Source: an uncultured Bacteroidales bacterium (GTDB lineage Bacteria; Bacteroidota; Bacteroidia; Bacteroidales; UBA932). From it: 64,000 nucleotides of DNA. The DNA lies in contig CAKUVA010000005.1 in assembly GCA_934693135.1 (NCBI GenBank), positions 28,601 to 92,600 of the forward strand, written 5' to 3'. Of the stretch, positions 29,953 through 39,283 are shown one piece after another. Below the pieces are notes generated by a model. That model searched no databases. It was given only the letters and a program-made list of their open reading frames with translations, and had not been told where the DNA came from. The position numbers and the translations under genes are program-made. How positions within the stretch are numbered: position 1 is the first letter of the stretch; every line of letters begins with the position of its first letter.

Positions 29953-31272
29953 TTATGCTTTCCAGTATTTGTCAATCAATGCCTGCTTGATACCAGTCTC
30001 GGCCTTGGTGAAATATTTGCCAAACAGTTCCCACGCAGTGTCAAGCATTTCATTGATAGAAATATTGACATCAATGGAGAGTAGCCGTGTCGCATATTCT
30101 TTGGCATATTTGAGACAGCGGTGGTCATAGTCGCTAAGGTCGAAACCGTTCTCAAGTTTCGTCTTTGCGTTTTGGGCATCGGCATACAGACGTACACTGG
30201 CGTTCATCACCTGACTATGATCCTCACGAGTCTTCTTGCCTTGAACAAGTTGCTTAAGTCGTGAAAGTGAGCGGAATGGGTCAATGATAACCTTTCCTGA
30301 ATCGGCATCGGCACGCAGATACAGCTGCCCCTCTGTGATGTAACCAGTATTATCCGGAATAGCATGAGTAATGTCACCATCGTTCAATGTCGTCACAGCA
30401 ATAATGGTGATTGAACCTCCTGACGGAAGTTGCACGGCTTTCTCATATATCTTTGCAAGATCCGAGTAGAGGGAACCTGGCATGGAATCCTTTGAAGGAA
30501 TCTGATCCATACGATTCGACACGATACTCAACGCATCTGCATACAGAGTCATATCTGTCAGAAGAACAAGCACCTTCTCATTCTTATCAACAGCAAAGTA
30601 CTCTGCTGCTGCCAAAGTCATATCTGGGATAAGCAAACGTTCTACAGGAGGCTCCTCTGTTGTGTTAATGAAACTTATAATCTTGTCCAATGCGCCAGCA
30701 GACTCAAATGCATGGCGGAAGAAAAGATAATCATCATTTGAAAGCCCCATTCCTCCGAGGATAATCTTATCCACATCGGCACGTAAAGCAACATCCGCCA
30801 TAACTTGGTTATAAGGCTGGTCCGCATCAGCGAAGAAAGGAATTTTCTGTCCTGACACGATAGTATTGTTGAGGTCAATGCCTGCAATACCTGTAGGAAT
30901 CAATTCAGACGGCTGACGTCTCTTATATGGATTCACAGAAGGGCCACCGATTTCGCGTTCCTCGCCCTCAACCTCAGGGCCACCATCAATAGGCTGACCA
31001 TAAGCATTGAAGAAACGTCCAGAAAGTTGCTCACTTACTTTCAATGTAGGAGGAGCGCCGAGGAATGACACTTCGGCATCCGTAGGAATACCTTCAGTAC
31101 CGGCAAACACCTGAAGAGTAACAGAATCACCCTTAGTCTTGACAACCTGAGCCAGACGACCGGCAACAGTGGCAAGTTCATCATTGGCGACACCTGATGC
31201 TTTCAGCGAAACTGTCGCCTTAGTGATAGCCTCAAGCTGTGTATATGTTCTTTGAAAAACTTTATTTGCCAT
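29953..31272 (-). CDS. ntpB: V-type ATPase non-catalytic subunit B
   Basis: The product is 439 aa from the ATG at 31272, which lies 11 bp inside the end of subunit A. It has the beta-barrel start VFQRTYTQLEAITKATVSLK, the GRFFNAYGQPIDGGPEV strand and the SGQKIPFFADADQPYNQ segment in place of a functional P loop, as expected for B. It forms the A3B3 head with subunit A and contributes the arginine finger (SLSRLKQLV region). Confidence 0.94.
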   Translation of the reverse strand: MANKVFQRTYTQLEAITKATVSLKASGVANDELATVAGRLAQVVKTKGDSVTLQVFAGTEGIPTDAEVSFLGAPPTLKVSEQLSGRFFNAYGQPIDGGPEVEGEEREIGGPSVNPYKRRQPSELIPTGIAGIDLNNTIVSGQKIPFFADADQPYNQVMADVALRADVDKIILGGMGLSNDDYLFFRHAFESAGALDKIISFINTTEEPPVERLLIPDMTLAAAEYFAVDKNEKVLVLLTDMTLYADALSIVSNRMDQIPSKDSMPGSLYSDLAKIYEKAVQLPSGGSITIIAVTTLNDGDITHAIPDNTGYITEGQLYLRADADSGKVIIDPFRSLSRLKQLVQGKKTREDHSQVMNASVRLYADAQNAKTKLENGFDLSDYDHRCLKYAKEYATRLLSIDVNISINEMLDTAWELFGKYFTKAETGIKQALIDKYWKA

Positions 31273-33016
31273 TTTCTTCCAGAAGTTTTGAAAGTTTTGC
31301 ATTATAGTTCTCGAACGCCTCGCTGTGGAATTCCGAATAATTCATCTGTCTAAGATCATTTATCATCTCCTTGAAGAAATTACGGCACTCTTCGAAATTC
31401 TCAAACGAGAACTCCTTGTCACAGATTCCGAGAATAAGGTTCATCATATATTTCTGACGTTCAAGTGGGCAGAGGCTATCCACAGCATCGAACGCATCCT
31501 GCTGAAGGAATACAAAGTCCAAAAGCTCCGACTTCCAGAATGTTTCGTGGTAACTCATCGGCACACCATCATCACCAAGGATGTTAATCTGCTCTGAAGC
31601 ATCACGTCCCTGACGGATAATATTCTTTGCACGATTTACTTTTTCTACCCAACCTTTCTCTATCTTCTCATCCAAGAACTCGCGAATCTCAGGATATTCC
31701 AGATACTTAGAATATGAGTCTATAGGGTTCACAGCCGGATACCTCTTTTGGTCGGCACGATTCTGCTCCAACGCATAAAAACAACGTGCAGCTTTTTTCG
31801 TTGATTCTGTAACAGGCTCTTTCAAGTTACCTCCCGCAGGAGAAACTGTTCCAATAAATGTTACAGCTCCCGTCTTGCCATTATTCAACACGACCATACC
31901 TGAACGAGCATAGAAACTTGAAATAATGGCAGAAAGGTCCACTGGGAATGCATCAGCTCCAGGAAGTTCCTCCATACGGTTACTCATTTCCCTCAATGCC
32001 TGAGCCCAACGAGATGTAGAGTCAGCAAGAAGAAGGCACTTAAGTCCCATAGCACGATAGTACTCGCAAATAGTCATCGCAGTATATACAGATGCCTCAC
32101 GTGCAGCGACAGGCATATTGGACGTATTACATATAATAGTAGTACGTTCCATCAAGTGACGTCCGGTATGCGGATCCACAAGTTCAGGGAACTCAGTGAA
32201 GATCTCCACCACCTCGTTAGCACGTTCACCGCAAGCCGCCATAACTATAACATCAGCATCTCCCTGCTTCGCGATAGCATGCTGAAGCACCGTCTTTCCA
32301 CAACCGAAAGGTCCAGGAATAAAACCTGTACCACCTTCAGCTATAGGATTGAGAGTATCTATTACTCTGACTCCAGTCTCCATTATCTTGTTAGGTCTTG
32401 GCTTCTCTTTATAACACTTTATAGCCACCTTCACAGGCCATTTCTGTACCATCGTCACAGGCACTTCCTCACCACTTTCATCTGTAAGGATAGCCATCGT
32501 ATGGTCAATATTATACTTACCAGCCTTTTCAATGCTCTTCACAGTGTAAGTTCCACTAAACGAAAATGGAACCATAATCTTATGAGGAAGCCATCCTTCC
32601 TTTACCTCACCGAGCCAGTCAGCAGCAACAACCTTATCTCCTGGCTTGGCAATAGGTTCGAAATCCCAAAGTTTGTTATGATCAAGTGGAGAAGTATACT
32701 CTCCCCTCTTCAGGAACACGCCATCCATCGTTGCCAGATTGTTCTGAAGACCATCATAGATGCTGGAGAGAAGACCTGGACCAAGAGAAATCTCAAGCAT
32801 CCTGCCTTCGAACTCGACAGAATCACCATTCTTCAGGCCACGGGTACTTTCAAAAACTTGGACAGACGCGTTCTTGCCCTTAACTTTAATAACTTCGGCA
32901 AGAAGTTTCGTGTTTCCAAGCGTAATATAGCAAAGCTCATTCTCAGCCACTGGGCCATCAACCGTGACAGTGACGAGGTTGGAAACAATGCCTGTTACCT
33001 TTCCTGTTGTTTTCAT
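31262..33016 (-). CDS. ntpA: V-type ATPase catalytic subunit A
   Basis: The product is 584 aa, the normal length. The A-type non-homologous insert (about 110-200) is followed by the P loop GPFGCGKT at 235-242, AACGERANEVVE, LLADSTSRWAQALRE and VSPAGGNLKEPVT. It hydrolyses ATP, or makes it in the reverse direction, in the A3B3 head. It lies between the DUF2764 gene (27 bp) and subunit B (11-bp overlap). Confidence 0.96.
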   Translation of the reverse strand: MKTTGKVTGIVSNLVTVTVDGPVAENELCYITLGNTKLLAEVIKVKGKNASVQVFESTRGLKNGDSVEFEGRMLEISLGPGLLSSIYDGLQNNLATMDGVFLKRGEYTSPLDHNKLWDFEPIAKPGDKVVAADWLGEVKEGWLPHKIMVPFSFSGTYTVKSIEKAGKYNIDHTMAILTDESGEEVPVTMVQKWPVKVAIKCYKEKPRPNKIMETGVRVIDTLNPIAEGGTGFIPGPFGCGKTVLQHAIAKQGDADVIVMAACGERANEVVEIFTEFPELVDPHTGRHLMERTTIICNTSNMPVAAREASVYTAMTICEYYRAMGLKCLLLADSTSRWAQALREMSNRMEELPGADAFPVDLSAIISSFYARSGMVVLNNGKTGAVTFIGTVSPAGGNLKEPVTESTKKAARCFYALEQNRADQKRYPAVNPIDSYSKYLEYPEIREFLDEKIEKGWVEKVNRAKNIIRQGRDASEQINILGDDGVPMSYHETFWKSELLDFVFLQQDAFDAVDSLCPLERQKYMMNLILGICDKEFSFENFEECRNFFKEMINDLRQMNYSEFHSEAFENYNAKLSKLLEENGK

Positions 33017-33043
33017 TATCCTTATATTGTATTTTTTATTATT

Positions 33044-33655
33044 CTATTCAACAGCCTTGTCTGCAGCTTCACGGATACCTTTATAAGATCCTCGTACTTC
33101 ATCTACAAGACGTGAGAACATAGCTTTCCCTGACTCAAGATCCAACTTAAGCCATCTCGAAACAATATGAAGCTTGGCGATAAACCCAAGTACCACATCA
33201 ATATTGAAATAGTCAAATATAGTAAGCTCATCTATCTTTGCCCACATCAAATCATCAATTCCACGTTCCCTGCCGAGAATGTCATCGGTATCAAGCAACG
33301 ACTCAAGTTTCTGCCCTTCTTCGAACTCTCCAGGCGCATCCATAAAAATATCCGTATCTGCTGGCCTATTGAGAGCATTGTTCAAGTAACGAACCTTAGC
33401 ATTTCTAACATTAAGGTCAAACTTAAAATATTCCCTCAGAAACTTGTTCTTCCCAGACAGAGCCTGCTTATAGAAATCCGCGTCCAATTTATCATCTTCG
33501 TAACCTTCCAAAAGAGAATCTATTAAAGTATTGTCTTTTGGAGAGCACAGATTCCTAATCTCAGCAATGATATTTTCCCAGGACTGCTCATCAGTTCCTT
33601 TCCAATCCATGCTTATATCAGGAAGGCTCGAGATAATATACTCGTAGTTATTCAT
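33044..33655 (-). CDS. DUF2764 family protein of the V-ATPase operon
   Basis: The product is 203 aa, soluble, acidic and helical, with the N-terminal YEYIISSLPDISMDW and the C-terminal RWLKLDLESGKAMFSRLVDEV. It fits DUF2764, known to me only from V-ATPase operons of Bacteroidota and relatives. It sits where other V-ATPase operons carry subunit C, and no C or F gene is present, so a stalk role similar to subunit C is a reasonable guess without direct support. It is 12 bp after subunit E. Confidence 0.8.
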   Translation of the reverse strand: MNNYEYIISSLPDISMDWKGTDEQSWENIIAEIRNLCSPKDNTLIDSLLEGYEDDKLDADFYKQALSGKNKFLREYFKFDLNVRNAKVRYLNNALNRPADTDIFMDAPGEFEEGQKLESLLDTDDILGRERGIDDLMWAKIDELTIFDYFNIDVVLGFIAKLHIVSRWLKLDLESGKAMFSRLVDEVRGSYKGIREAADKAVE

Positions 33656-33667
33656 AACCTGAGCATT

Positions 33668-34276
33668 TTATTCTCCGAAAAGGAGCTTTCTTGTCATCGG
33701 TCTAAGATACTCGCTGATAAGTTCCTTAAAAGTCTCGTCTGTAAAGCTTATAAAATACCCCCCATTCTTAGGCCCAATAGTAAATCCACCTGAAATTTTC
33801 TTAGAAAAAGAAGCGTCAAGACTACCAGACAATACTGATGAAAGTTCATTCTTAACAAATGGTTCAAGCGAAGACTTTAGAGATTCTGGCAGAACCAAGC
33901 TGAGTTCTTGAGCTTCTTCAGCATTGAACTTAGCAGCAACAGCTTTTATAATCTCCTTCACAAACGTCTCGTCAGAAAGAACCTTTTCAGTAGCAGCACC
34001 TGACATCTTCATCACAAGAAGATTCTCAATATCTTTCTTAGTAGCTTGAATGCTCTGAGATGCAGCCATCTTTACATCGCCGGCAACTTTCGTTTTGAAA
34101 TCTCCAGCTTCACTTTCCGCTTTAGCAATTATATCTGCGGCTTCCTTTTTGGCCGCTGAAACGATATCAGCAGCCTCTGCTTTAGCCTTTAAAAGCAGGG
34201 CTTCGCCCTCTTCTTTTCCTTTAGACAAACCTTCATTGTAAAGTTTGTCAGTTAACTCTTGCAATTTATTCTGCAT
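33668..34276 (-). CDS. ntpE: V-type ATPase peripheral-stalk subunit E
   Basis: The product is 202 aa. The N-terminal 100 residues are a long alanine-, lysine- and glutamate-rich helix (AKAEAADIVSAAKKEAADII) that forms the peripheral stalk. The C-terminal domain has SGGFTIGPKNGGYFISFTDE, the usual E-subunit strand pair that binds the B subunit. It is the first gene of the operon E-DUF2764-A-B-D-I-K. No separate G/H subunit gene was seen. Confidence 0.88.
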   Translation of the reverse strand: MQNKLQELTDKLYNEGLSKGKEEGEALLLKAKAEAADIVSAAKKEAADIIAKAESEAGDFKTKVAGDVKMAASQSIQATKKDIENLLVMKMSGAATEKVLSDETFVKEIIKAVAAKFNAEEAQELSLVLPESLKSSLEPFVKNELSSVLSGSLDASFSKKISGGFTIGPKNGGYFISFTDETFKELISEYLRPMTRKLLFGE

Positions 34277-34315
34277 ATCGGGTTTAGTTTTAATCGTTTT
34301 GTTTCAAAAATCTGT

Positions 34316-34346
34316 CAAAGATACAACTTTTCAGACTATCGACAAA
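34316..34346 (-). promoter_or_regulatory. Predicted V-ATPase operon promoter
   Basis: Minus-strand TTTG (34343-34346), 19 bp, then TATCTTTG (34316-34323); both boxes match the Bacteroidota consensus exactly. It is 40 bp upstream of the subunit E ATG. Confidence 0.75.
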
Positions 34347-34425
34347 GTAATTGCAAGACTTTTGCCATAGTTTGCGCAGTTTCGTTCCAAAAGTACAATA
34401 TTCGGTTTGAAAGGTAGTTTCGTTT

Positions 34426-35799
34426 CTACTCCCAATATTGATAGAAACGAGTTATTGATTCTATTCCTGCATAGAACTGGCAGAGCAGATAACTCTCATT
34501 TGGCGAATGAATCGTATCCCGCTCCAGTCCAAATCCCATAAGAAGAGGATCTGCACCGAGGATATTCCGCATTTCAGCAAGAACACAGATACTACCGCCA
34601 CCTCTACTTGGCACAGGTGCTATACCATAAACCTCAGCCATCGCCCTCGAAGCAGCCTTATAAGCCGAAGAGGTAATCGGTATAAGAAATCCGTTGCCAG
34701 CATCTACTTTATCCACAGTGACGTGAACATAAGAAGGTGCTATCGAGAGAATATGACTCACAGCCATATCAATAATCTTGTCAGCCTTTTGGTTAGGAAC
34801 AATGCGCATAGACAACTTGGCATGAGCCTCTGATGGAAGAACCGTCTTACTACCAGGTCCCATATATCCGCCCCATATTCCACAAACATCAAGACAAGGT
34901 CTTATGGCTGTACGCTCTATAGTAGAGTAACCTTTTTCCCCTTTGAGTGCATCTACACCTATACTTTTCTTATATTCGTCTATATCGAATGGTGCCCTAG
35001 CAAGTTCTGCCCTATCTTCAGACGACACCTCCACGACATCATCATAGAATCCGGGAATAGTAATTCGACCATCATCATCAATAAGGGAAGATATCATGTC
35101 ACATAGTGTATTTATAGGATTAGCAACCGCTCCTCCATAGTGTCCGGAATGAAGGTCCTTATCTGGTCCTTTAACATTGACCTGAAGATAAGTCACTCCG
35201 CGCATTCCGCAATTAATCGAAGGTACTTTATCAGAAATCATCGTTGTATCCGAAACAAGAATCACATCGCAAGCTAACTTTTCCTTATTGTTTTCCACCC
35301 ATTTAGGAAGATTTCGGCTACCTATTTCCTCCTCACCTTCAAAGATAAATTTCACATTATGACGAAGAAGACCATTACGGACAAGATACTCGAATGCTTT
35401 CACATGCATAAATGTCTGTCCCTTATCATCATTTGCTCCCCTGCCCCAAATTGCGCCATCATGGATCTCAGGTTCAAACGGATCTGAATGCCATTTTTCC
35501 AATGGTTCAGCAGGCTGAACATCATAATGTCCATATACAAGTACAGTCTTATATTCTGGACCAAGCAATTTCTGCCCGAAGACAACAGGATTTCCATCAG
35601 TTTCGAAAACACCTGCTTCATCAGCACCCGCCTCTTTCAAGAGTTCGGAATAGCGCTCAGCACAACGTACCATATCCTGCTTATGCTCTGGTTTCGCACT
35701 GACGGAAGGAATCCGCATCAATGAAAATAATTCCTCAAAAAATCTATCTTTGTTCTCCTCAATGTACTGCCGGATGTCGGCCGTATTCTTTGTTTCCAT
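34426..35799 (-). CDS. M20-family dipeptidase
   Basis: The product is 457 aa, with no signal peptide, so it is cytoplasmic. It is a di-zinc M20 peptidase of the CNDP-like dipeptidase group: metal ligands H91 in YGHYDVQP (with D93), D124 in GANDDKG, the catalytic glutamate pair in FEGEEEIGS (154-161) and the lid-domain GPDKDLHSGHYGG. M20 enzymes of this length cleave dipeptides or N-terminal residues. It is a single gene with AT-rich gaps of 130-150 bp on both sides. Confidence 0.88.
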   Translation of the reverse strand: METKNTADIRQYIEENKDRFFEELFSLMRIPSVSAKPEHKQDMVRCAERYSELLKEAGADEAGVFETDGNPVVFGQKLLGPEYKTVLVYGHYDVQPAEPLEKWHSDPFEPEIHDGAIWGRGANDDKGQTFMHVKAFEYLVRNGLLRHNVKFIFEGEEEIGSRNLPKWVENNKEKLACDVILVSDTTMISDKVPSINCGMRGVTYLQVNVKGPDKDLHSGHYGGAVANPINTLCDMISSLIDDDGRITIPGFYDDVVEVSSEDRAELARAPFDIDEYKKSIGVDALKGEKGYSTIERTAIRPCLDVCGIWGGYMGPGSKTVLPSEAHAKLSMRIVPNQKADKIIDMAVSHILSIAPSYVHVTVDKVDAGNGFLIPITSSAYKAASRAMAEVYGIAPVPSRGGGSICVLAEMRNILGADPLLMGFGLERDTIHSPNESYLLCQFYAGIESITRFYQYWE

Positions 35800-35867
35800 A
35801 TTATATCAATGTTTTTGTGTCATCTTGGCAATTTACAAAAAGTTTACAACATTTCTCATATTTCCAT

Positions 35868-35908
35868 AAAAAAGTCTCTTATTCTTGTTAATTCAAAAAT
35901 AAGAGACT
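35868..35908 (-). terminator. Terminator of the TonB-DUF4876 operon
   Basis: An 11-bp perfect stem (35873-35883 with 35898-35908), a 14-nt loop and six T residues on the minus strand, 21 bp after the DUF4876 gene stop. Confidence 0.9.
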
Positions 35909-35929
35909 CGAAATTTGAGAGATAATGTT

Positions 35930-37372
35930 TTATCTCATCGTAGGTGCCAAGCAGATTTCAAAATCATTAGTCGAGTTGTTGGTATCAACAATCTTTCCTG
36001 CAGCATCGCGTTTACGTATAACTGACTTTCCGAAACGATTAGGATCACGATCTATCGTAGACACATTAGTATAACCAGCATCAACAGTAGCATTGAATGC
36101 AAGTGTACCAAGATCTTCGAAAACGGCACAATTGACGGCATCCAAAACCCAATCATTCGGGATTATATATGCACCCGTGATTTCATCTTCAAAATGATAT
36201 CCATTAAAGTCCATGACACGCATGCCACTCCATACCTGCTCTTTCATAAATATTTCTGAAGTCATTTTGGCAGGAGCCAATGCAATTGCATAGCTTTCAT
36301 ATCCCCTATCATGTAGGCTTGTGAAACTCCAAGAAGATTTGAACCAATTCACAAGATTTGTAACATCTGGATTATCAGTATCTGGATAGTCTTCATTACC
36401 TTCATCATAGAATTCAAAATCAGCCTTACTCAAATCGCAACCAACCCCATTTTCAGACTTAAAATTCTGAGCAGAAATAGCAAGAACAACGGACTTTCCA
36501 GCCTCAACTGGGACATCAGTACCATTGCCTGGAATCTTATATAATGTATTAACACCTATTCCATTAGGAAGATCCGGATAAGCCCAGTATGCTCCAGTAG
36601 AAGACACCTGAGAGTTGGTCTCAGATACTGCGAATATGACACCATCGGCATACAATGTCTCATTAGTGGTGTTGGTAATCTTTATATATTGGTCACCACT
36701 CACAGAATCAGAATTATTGGACTCTGGAATAATAAAACCCGAGAAAAATATTTCATCAAGCAAAAGTTCTCCCGGTTCTACATTCCTCCAACTTTGTCTT
36801 AATGAAGCTTGCTCAAGTTTTTTATCATCAGTGGTAAGAAATATAACAGAAAAATCTTTATATTGTCCTGTAGTATTGGCCTCAAAATGTAGCACAACAT
36901 TCTCAGCATCACTAGAAACAATACTAATTCCTTCTCCCTCAAGAATAGTCTTGTAGGTAAAGCCTTTAGGAGCAGTAATAGTATAATCTTGAGCATAAGC
37001 TCTCACTGAATAACTTAATTCAGCAGGATTCTCAGGTACCTCAGGACGATTTTGCAGAATTGCAAGAGACTCGACAAGGCCATCAGCTTCAAACTTAATC
37101 TGAGCAGTTCTTACACTAACATCAGTATACTCGTCAAGCGTTATAGTAACCTCTGTATCCCCATTTCCTTCTGTAGGAGAAATGGTATACCAGTCTGCAC
37201 CATCAGTAGTAATAGTCCAATCTGTATTTGTTTGAACTTTCACAACTTTGCTTCCGCCAGCGGCCGAGAACTCAATAGATGTCTGATCTAATGAAAGTGT
37301 CGGTGTCGTCTTTTCCTGACTGCAAGCCACAATTACCATAGAGGCAAGCAAAAAAACAAAATTCTTTTTCAT
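35930..37372 (-). CDS. BACON and DUF4876 domain lipoprotein
   Basis: The product is 480 aa. A signal peptide with lipobox VACS (C17) predicts a lipid anchor. Residues about 24-108 form a BACON domain (SLDQTSIEFSAAGGSKVV, TDWTITTDGADWYTISP), a beta-sandwich common in surface glycan-binding proteins. Residues about 200-480 fit DUF4876, with the QYIKITNTTNETLYADG strand that resembles a lamin-tail-like beta fold. It is the last gene of the operon, 13 bp after the DUF6850 gene. A ligand-binding surface protein working with the TonB receptor is likely from context; the ligand is unknown. Confidence 0.82.
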   Translation of the reverse strand: MKKNFVFLLASMVIVACSQEKTTPTLSLDQTSIEFSAAGGSKVVKVQTNTDWTITTDGADWYTISPTEGNGDTEVTITLDEYTDVSVRTAQIKFEADGLVESLAILQNRPEVPENPAELSYSVRAYAQDYTITAPKGFTYKTILEGEGISIVSSDAENVVLHFEANTTGQYKDFSVIFLTTDDKKLEQASLRQSWRNVEPGELLLDEIFFSGFIIPESNNSDSVSGDQYIKITNTTNETLYADGVIFAVSETNSQVSSTGAYWAYPDLPNGIGVNTLYKIPGNGTDVPVEAGKSVVLAISAQNFKSENGVGCDLSKADFEFYDEGNEDYPDTDNPDVTNLVNWFKSSWSFTSLHDRGYESYAIALAPAKMTSEIFMKEQVWSGMRVMDFNGYHFEDEITGAYIIPNDWVLDAVNCAVFEDLGTLAFNATVDAGYTNVSTIDRDPNRFGKSVIRKRDAAGKIVDTNNSTNDFEICLAPTMR

Positions 37373-37385
37373 AGCACTATAATTA

Positions 37386-38900
37386 TTAATAAGATATTCC
37401 CACAGAAATAGTTAACATAGATATTCTACGACCTTGCTCATAGAATTTTTCCCCAAAGGAGAATCGCGAAAAAATTGCAGCAACGTTTTTTATCTCCTTC
37501 TGTACAAGGACATTGGCATTGCATTGAACATAATTGCTTGTCCATCTCGCAAATTTGTCCATATATGCATCCCGAATCCGATTCTCACCAGATTGAAGCG
37601 AGCAATTGTTGCCAATGCATCCTCCACAAGTAGCCCCTGCTGACAAATCATATAGCCACGAACCCTTGATGGATGAAAATCCTCCATATATCTGGCCAGA
37701 TAACATAGAGAATTTCATCCTTGAAGATGGATAACGATACTCCTCTGAAGATTGTTGCCAACAAATTGATGGTATAACATGCCATATACCATAACTTCTT
37801 TCAGCACGCAATACGCCTAAAAGTGAAATATTGCCTTTATGTTGGGTATACATATCCAATGATAATATATCATTGTAAATTCCAGATGCAGCACAATCTA
37901 TCACATTTTCACGACCAGAACGTCTTTCATACTCCGATTTTGCCTCCACTGCAAAGCTTGGAGAAACATGATAAGACACGAAAATTTTCATAATCTCTAG
38001 TCCCAATTTACTTAAAGGAGCTTCATTCTGATTTGAAAGATGTCGCGTAATGTCCACCAATTCATAAGCAAGACCATATTGCAGTTTTCCAGAAACACCA
38101 GTTCCAACCACCCCAAATTCAAAACCTTGGCCTGCATAACGTGTAGCAGCAAAGATTCCTGTACTTCTGAAACGAAAATAGTCATTCCCAAGACCCGTAG
38201 AGTGAAAGAGAGTAGTGTTAGCTCCTGTATTATTCATAAATGTAACATCCTGATTCTGATGATATTTTCTATAACCAGCATAACCAAGAACAAAACTTCC
38301 ATGAGAAAAAATATATCCAAGTGAGATATCCGCCTTAAAGTCTGAAGATATATTTCTAGGTCTTGGATCAAAGCTACGATACTCATGAACAGCCTTATAG
38401 CTACCATATACAGAATACACCAACTTATCAGTACGTCGCATCCATGCACCTTGAAAACTATATTGCTCATGCTGAAGATTTCCTCCTACCGTGTCAATGA
38501 GAACATACGGACGCAAAAGTTCATAGTCGCTTGTTTCATTAAAGACAACTCCTCGTTTTACTGCGCGGTTATAACCGACTTCCCCACTCACTGCCGAATT
38601 TCCTTTCAATCTTAAAAATGATTTCGCATCGAATCTTCCGCATCGAAGCGCATCTCCATCTTCTGGCCTGAAGGCACCTCCAGCTTCTTCTCTTGAATCA
38701 AATGAAACCGCTGCAGAAGAAAACGAGCAATATTGTGATAGCAATGCAACAGAAGGTGTATATCCGAGAGCGGTATTGTACCCTACTGCCAAATAAGGAT
38801 CACTCCACTGTCTTGCTTTAATGTTAGTTGTTTCTTGACTATACACTATCAAAGGCATACAGAGAAGCACAAGCGACATAACGACACAGATTCTTTTCAT
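37386..38900 (-). CDS. DUF6850 outer-membrane beta-barrel protein
   Basis: The product is 504 aa with a signal peptide ending VYSQ. The mature protein is made of amphipathic strands and closes with TISVGISY, an aromatic C-terminus typical of outer-membrane barrels. I place it in DUF6850, a Bacteroidota family, by its overall pattern and by its place beside DUF4876 and a TonB receptor. It overlaps the upstream small lipoprotein gene by 4 bp (ATGA). The role is unknown. Confidence 0.75.
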   Translation of the reverse strand: MKRICVVMSLVLLCMPLIVYSQETTNIKARQWSDPYLAVGYNTALGYTPSVALLSQYCSFSSAAVSFDSREEAGGAFRPEDGDALRCGRFDAKSFLRLKGNSAVSGEVGYNRAVKRGVVFNETSDYELLRPYVLIDTVGGNLQHEQYSFQGAWMRRTDKLVYSVYGSYKAVHEYRSFDPRPRNISSDFKADISLGYIFSHGSFVLGYAGYRKYHQNQDVTFMNNTGANTTLFHSTGLGNDYFRFRSTGIFAATRYAGQGFEFGVVGTGVSGKLQYGLAYELVDITRHLSNQNEAPLSKLGLEIMKIFVSYHVSPSFAVEAKSEYERRSGRENVIDCAASGIYNDILSLDMYTQHKGNISLLGVLRAERSYGIWHVIPSICWQQSSEEYRYPSSRMKFSMLSGQIYGGFSSIKGSWLYDLSAGATCGGCIGNNCSLQSGENRIRDAYMDKFARWTSNYVQCNANVLVQKEIKNVAAIFSRFSFGEKFYEQGRRISMLTISVGISY

Positions 38901-39283
38901 AAAGCAAGCAAATCAAAAGTAATTTCAACCTCATCCTCCAAAATATTCACAGAATCATTTGGTGAACGATGCTCATAACATCTTACAACTCGTGTAGAAC
39001 CATTTGGCAAAGTTGCCGTGCCGTCAAATGCAAATATGTACACTCCTTTCAAAACCCTAATTGTACACTTTCCGTTCACGAATAACGGATAATCATATTT
39101 TTCTCCAGTGTTCAAATTACTGAAAAAGTTCCCTTTAACCGAATTATCTACACGAATAGCTGGCATCTGAAGGCCATCGCATACAGCGTTCAATGTTACA
39201 GTAGAATATATGTTATCGACATTTTGTCTGCAAGAAAACGCGAGCGGCAACAATAGTAATATAATTAGTAATTTGTTTCTCAT
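38897..39283 (-). CDS. Small lipoprotein of the TonB operon
   Basis: The product is 128 aa. A strongly hydrophobic signal peptide ends in lipobox AFSC (C18). The mature part is about 110 residues of predicted beta-strands, with VTLNAVCDGLQMPAIRV and LKGVYIFAFDGTATLPNG, suggesting a small beta-sandwich. I do not recognise a family. It overlaps the TonB receptor gene and the DUF6850 gene by 4 bp each, so the three are translated in a coupled manner and probably form one complex. Confidence 0.75.
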   Translation of the reverse strand: MRNKLLIILLLLPLAFSCRQNVDNIYSTVTLNAVCDGLQMPAIRVDNSVKGNFFSNLNTGEKYDYPLFVNGKCTIRVLKGVYIFAFDGTATLPNGSTRVVRCYEHRSPNDSVNILEDEVEITFDLLAL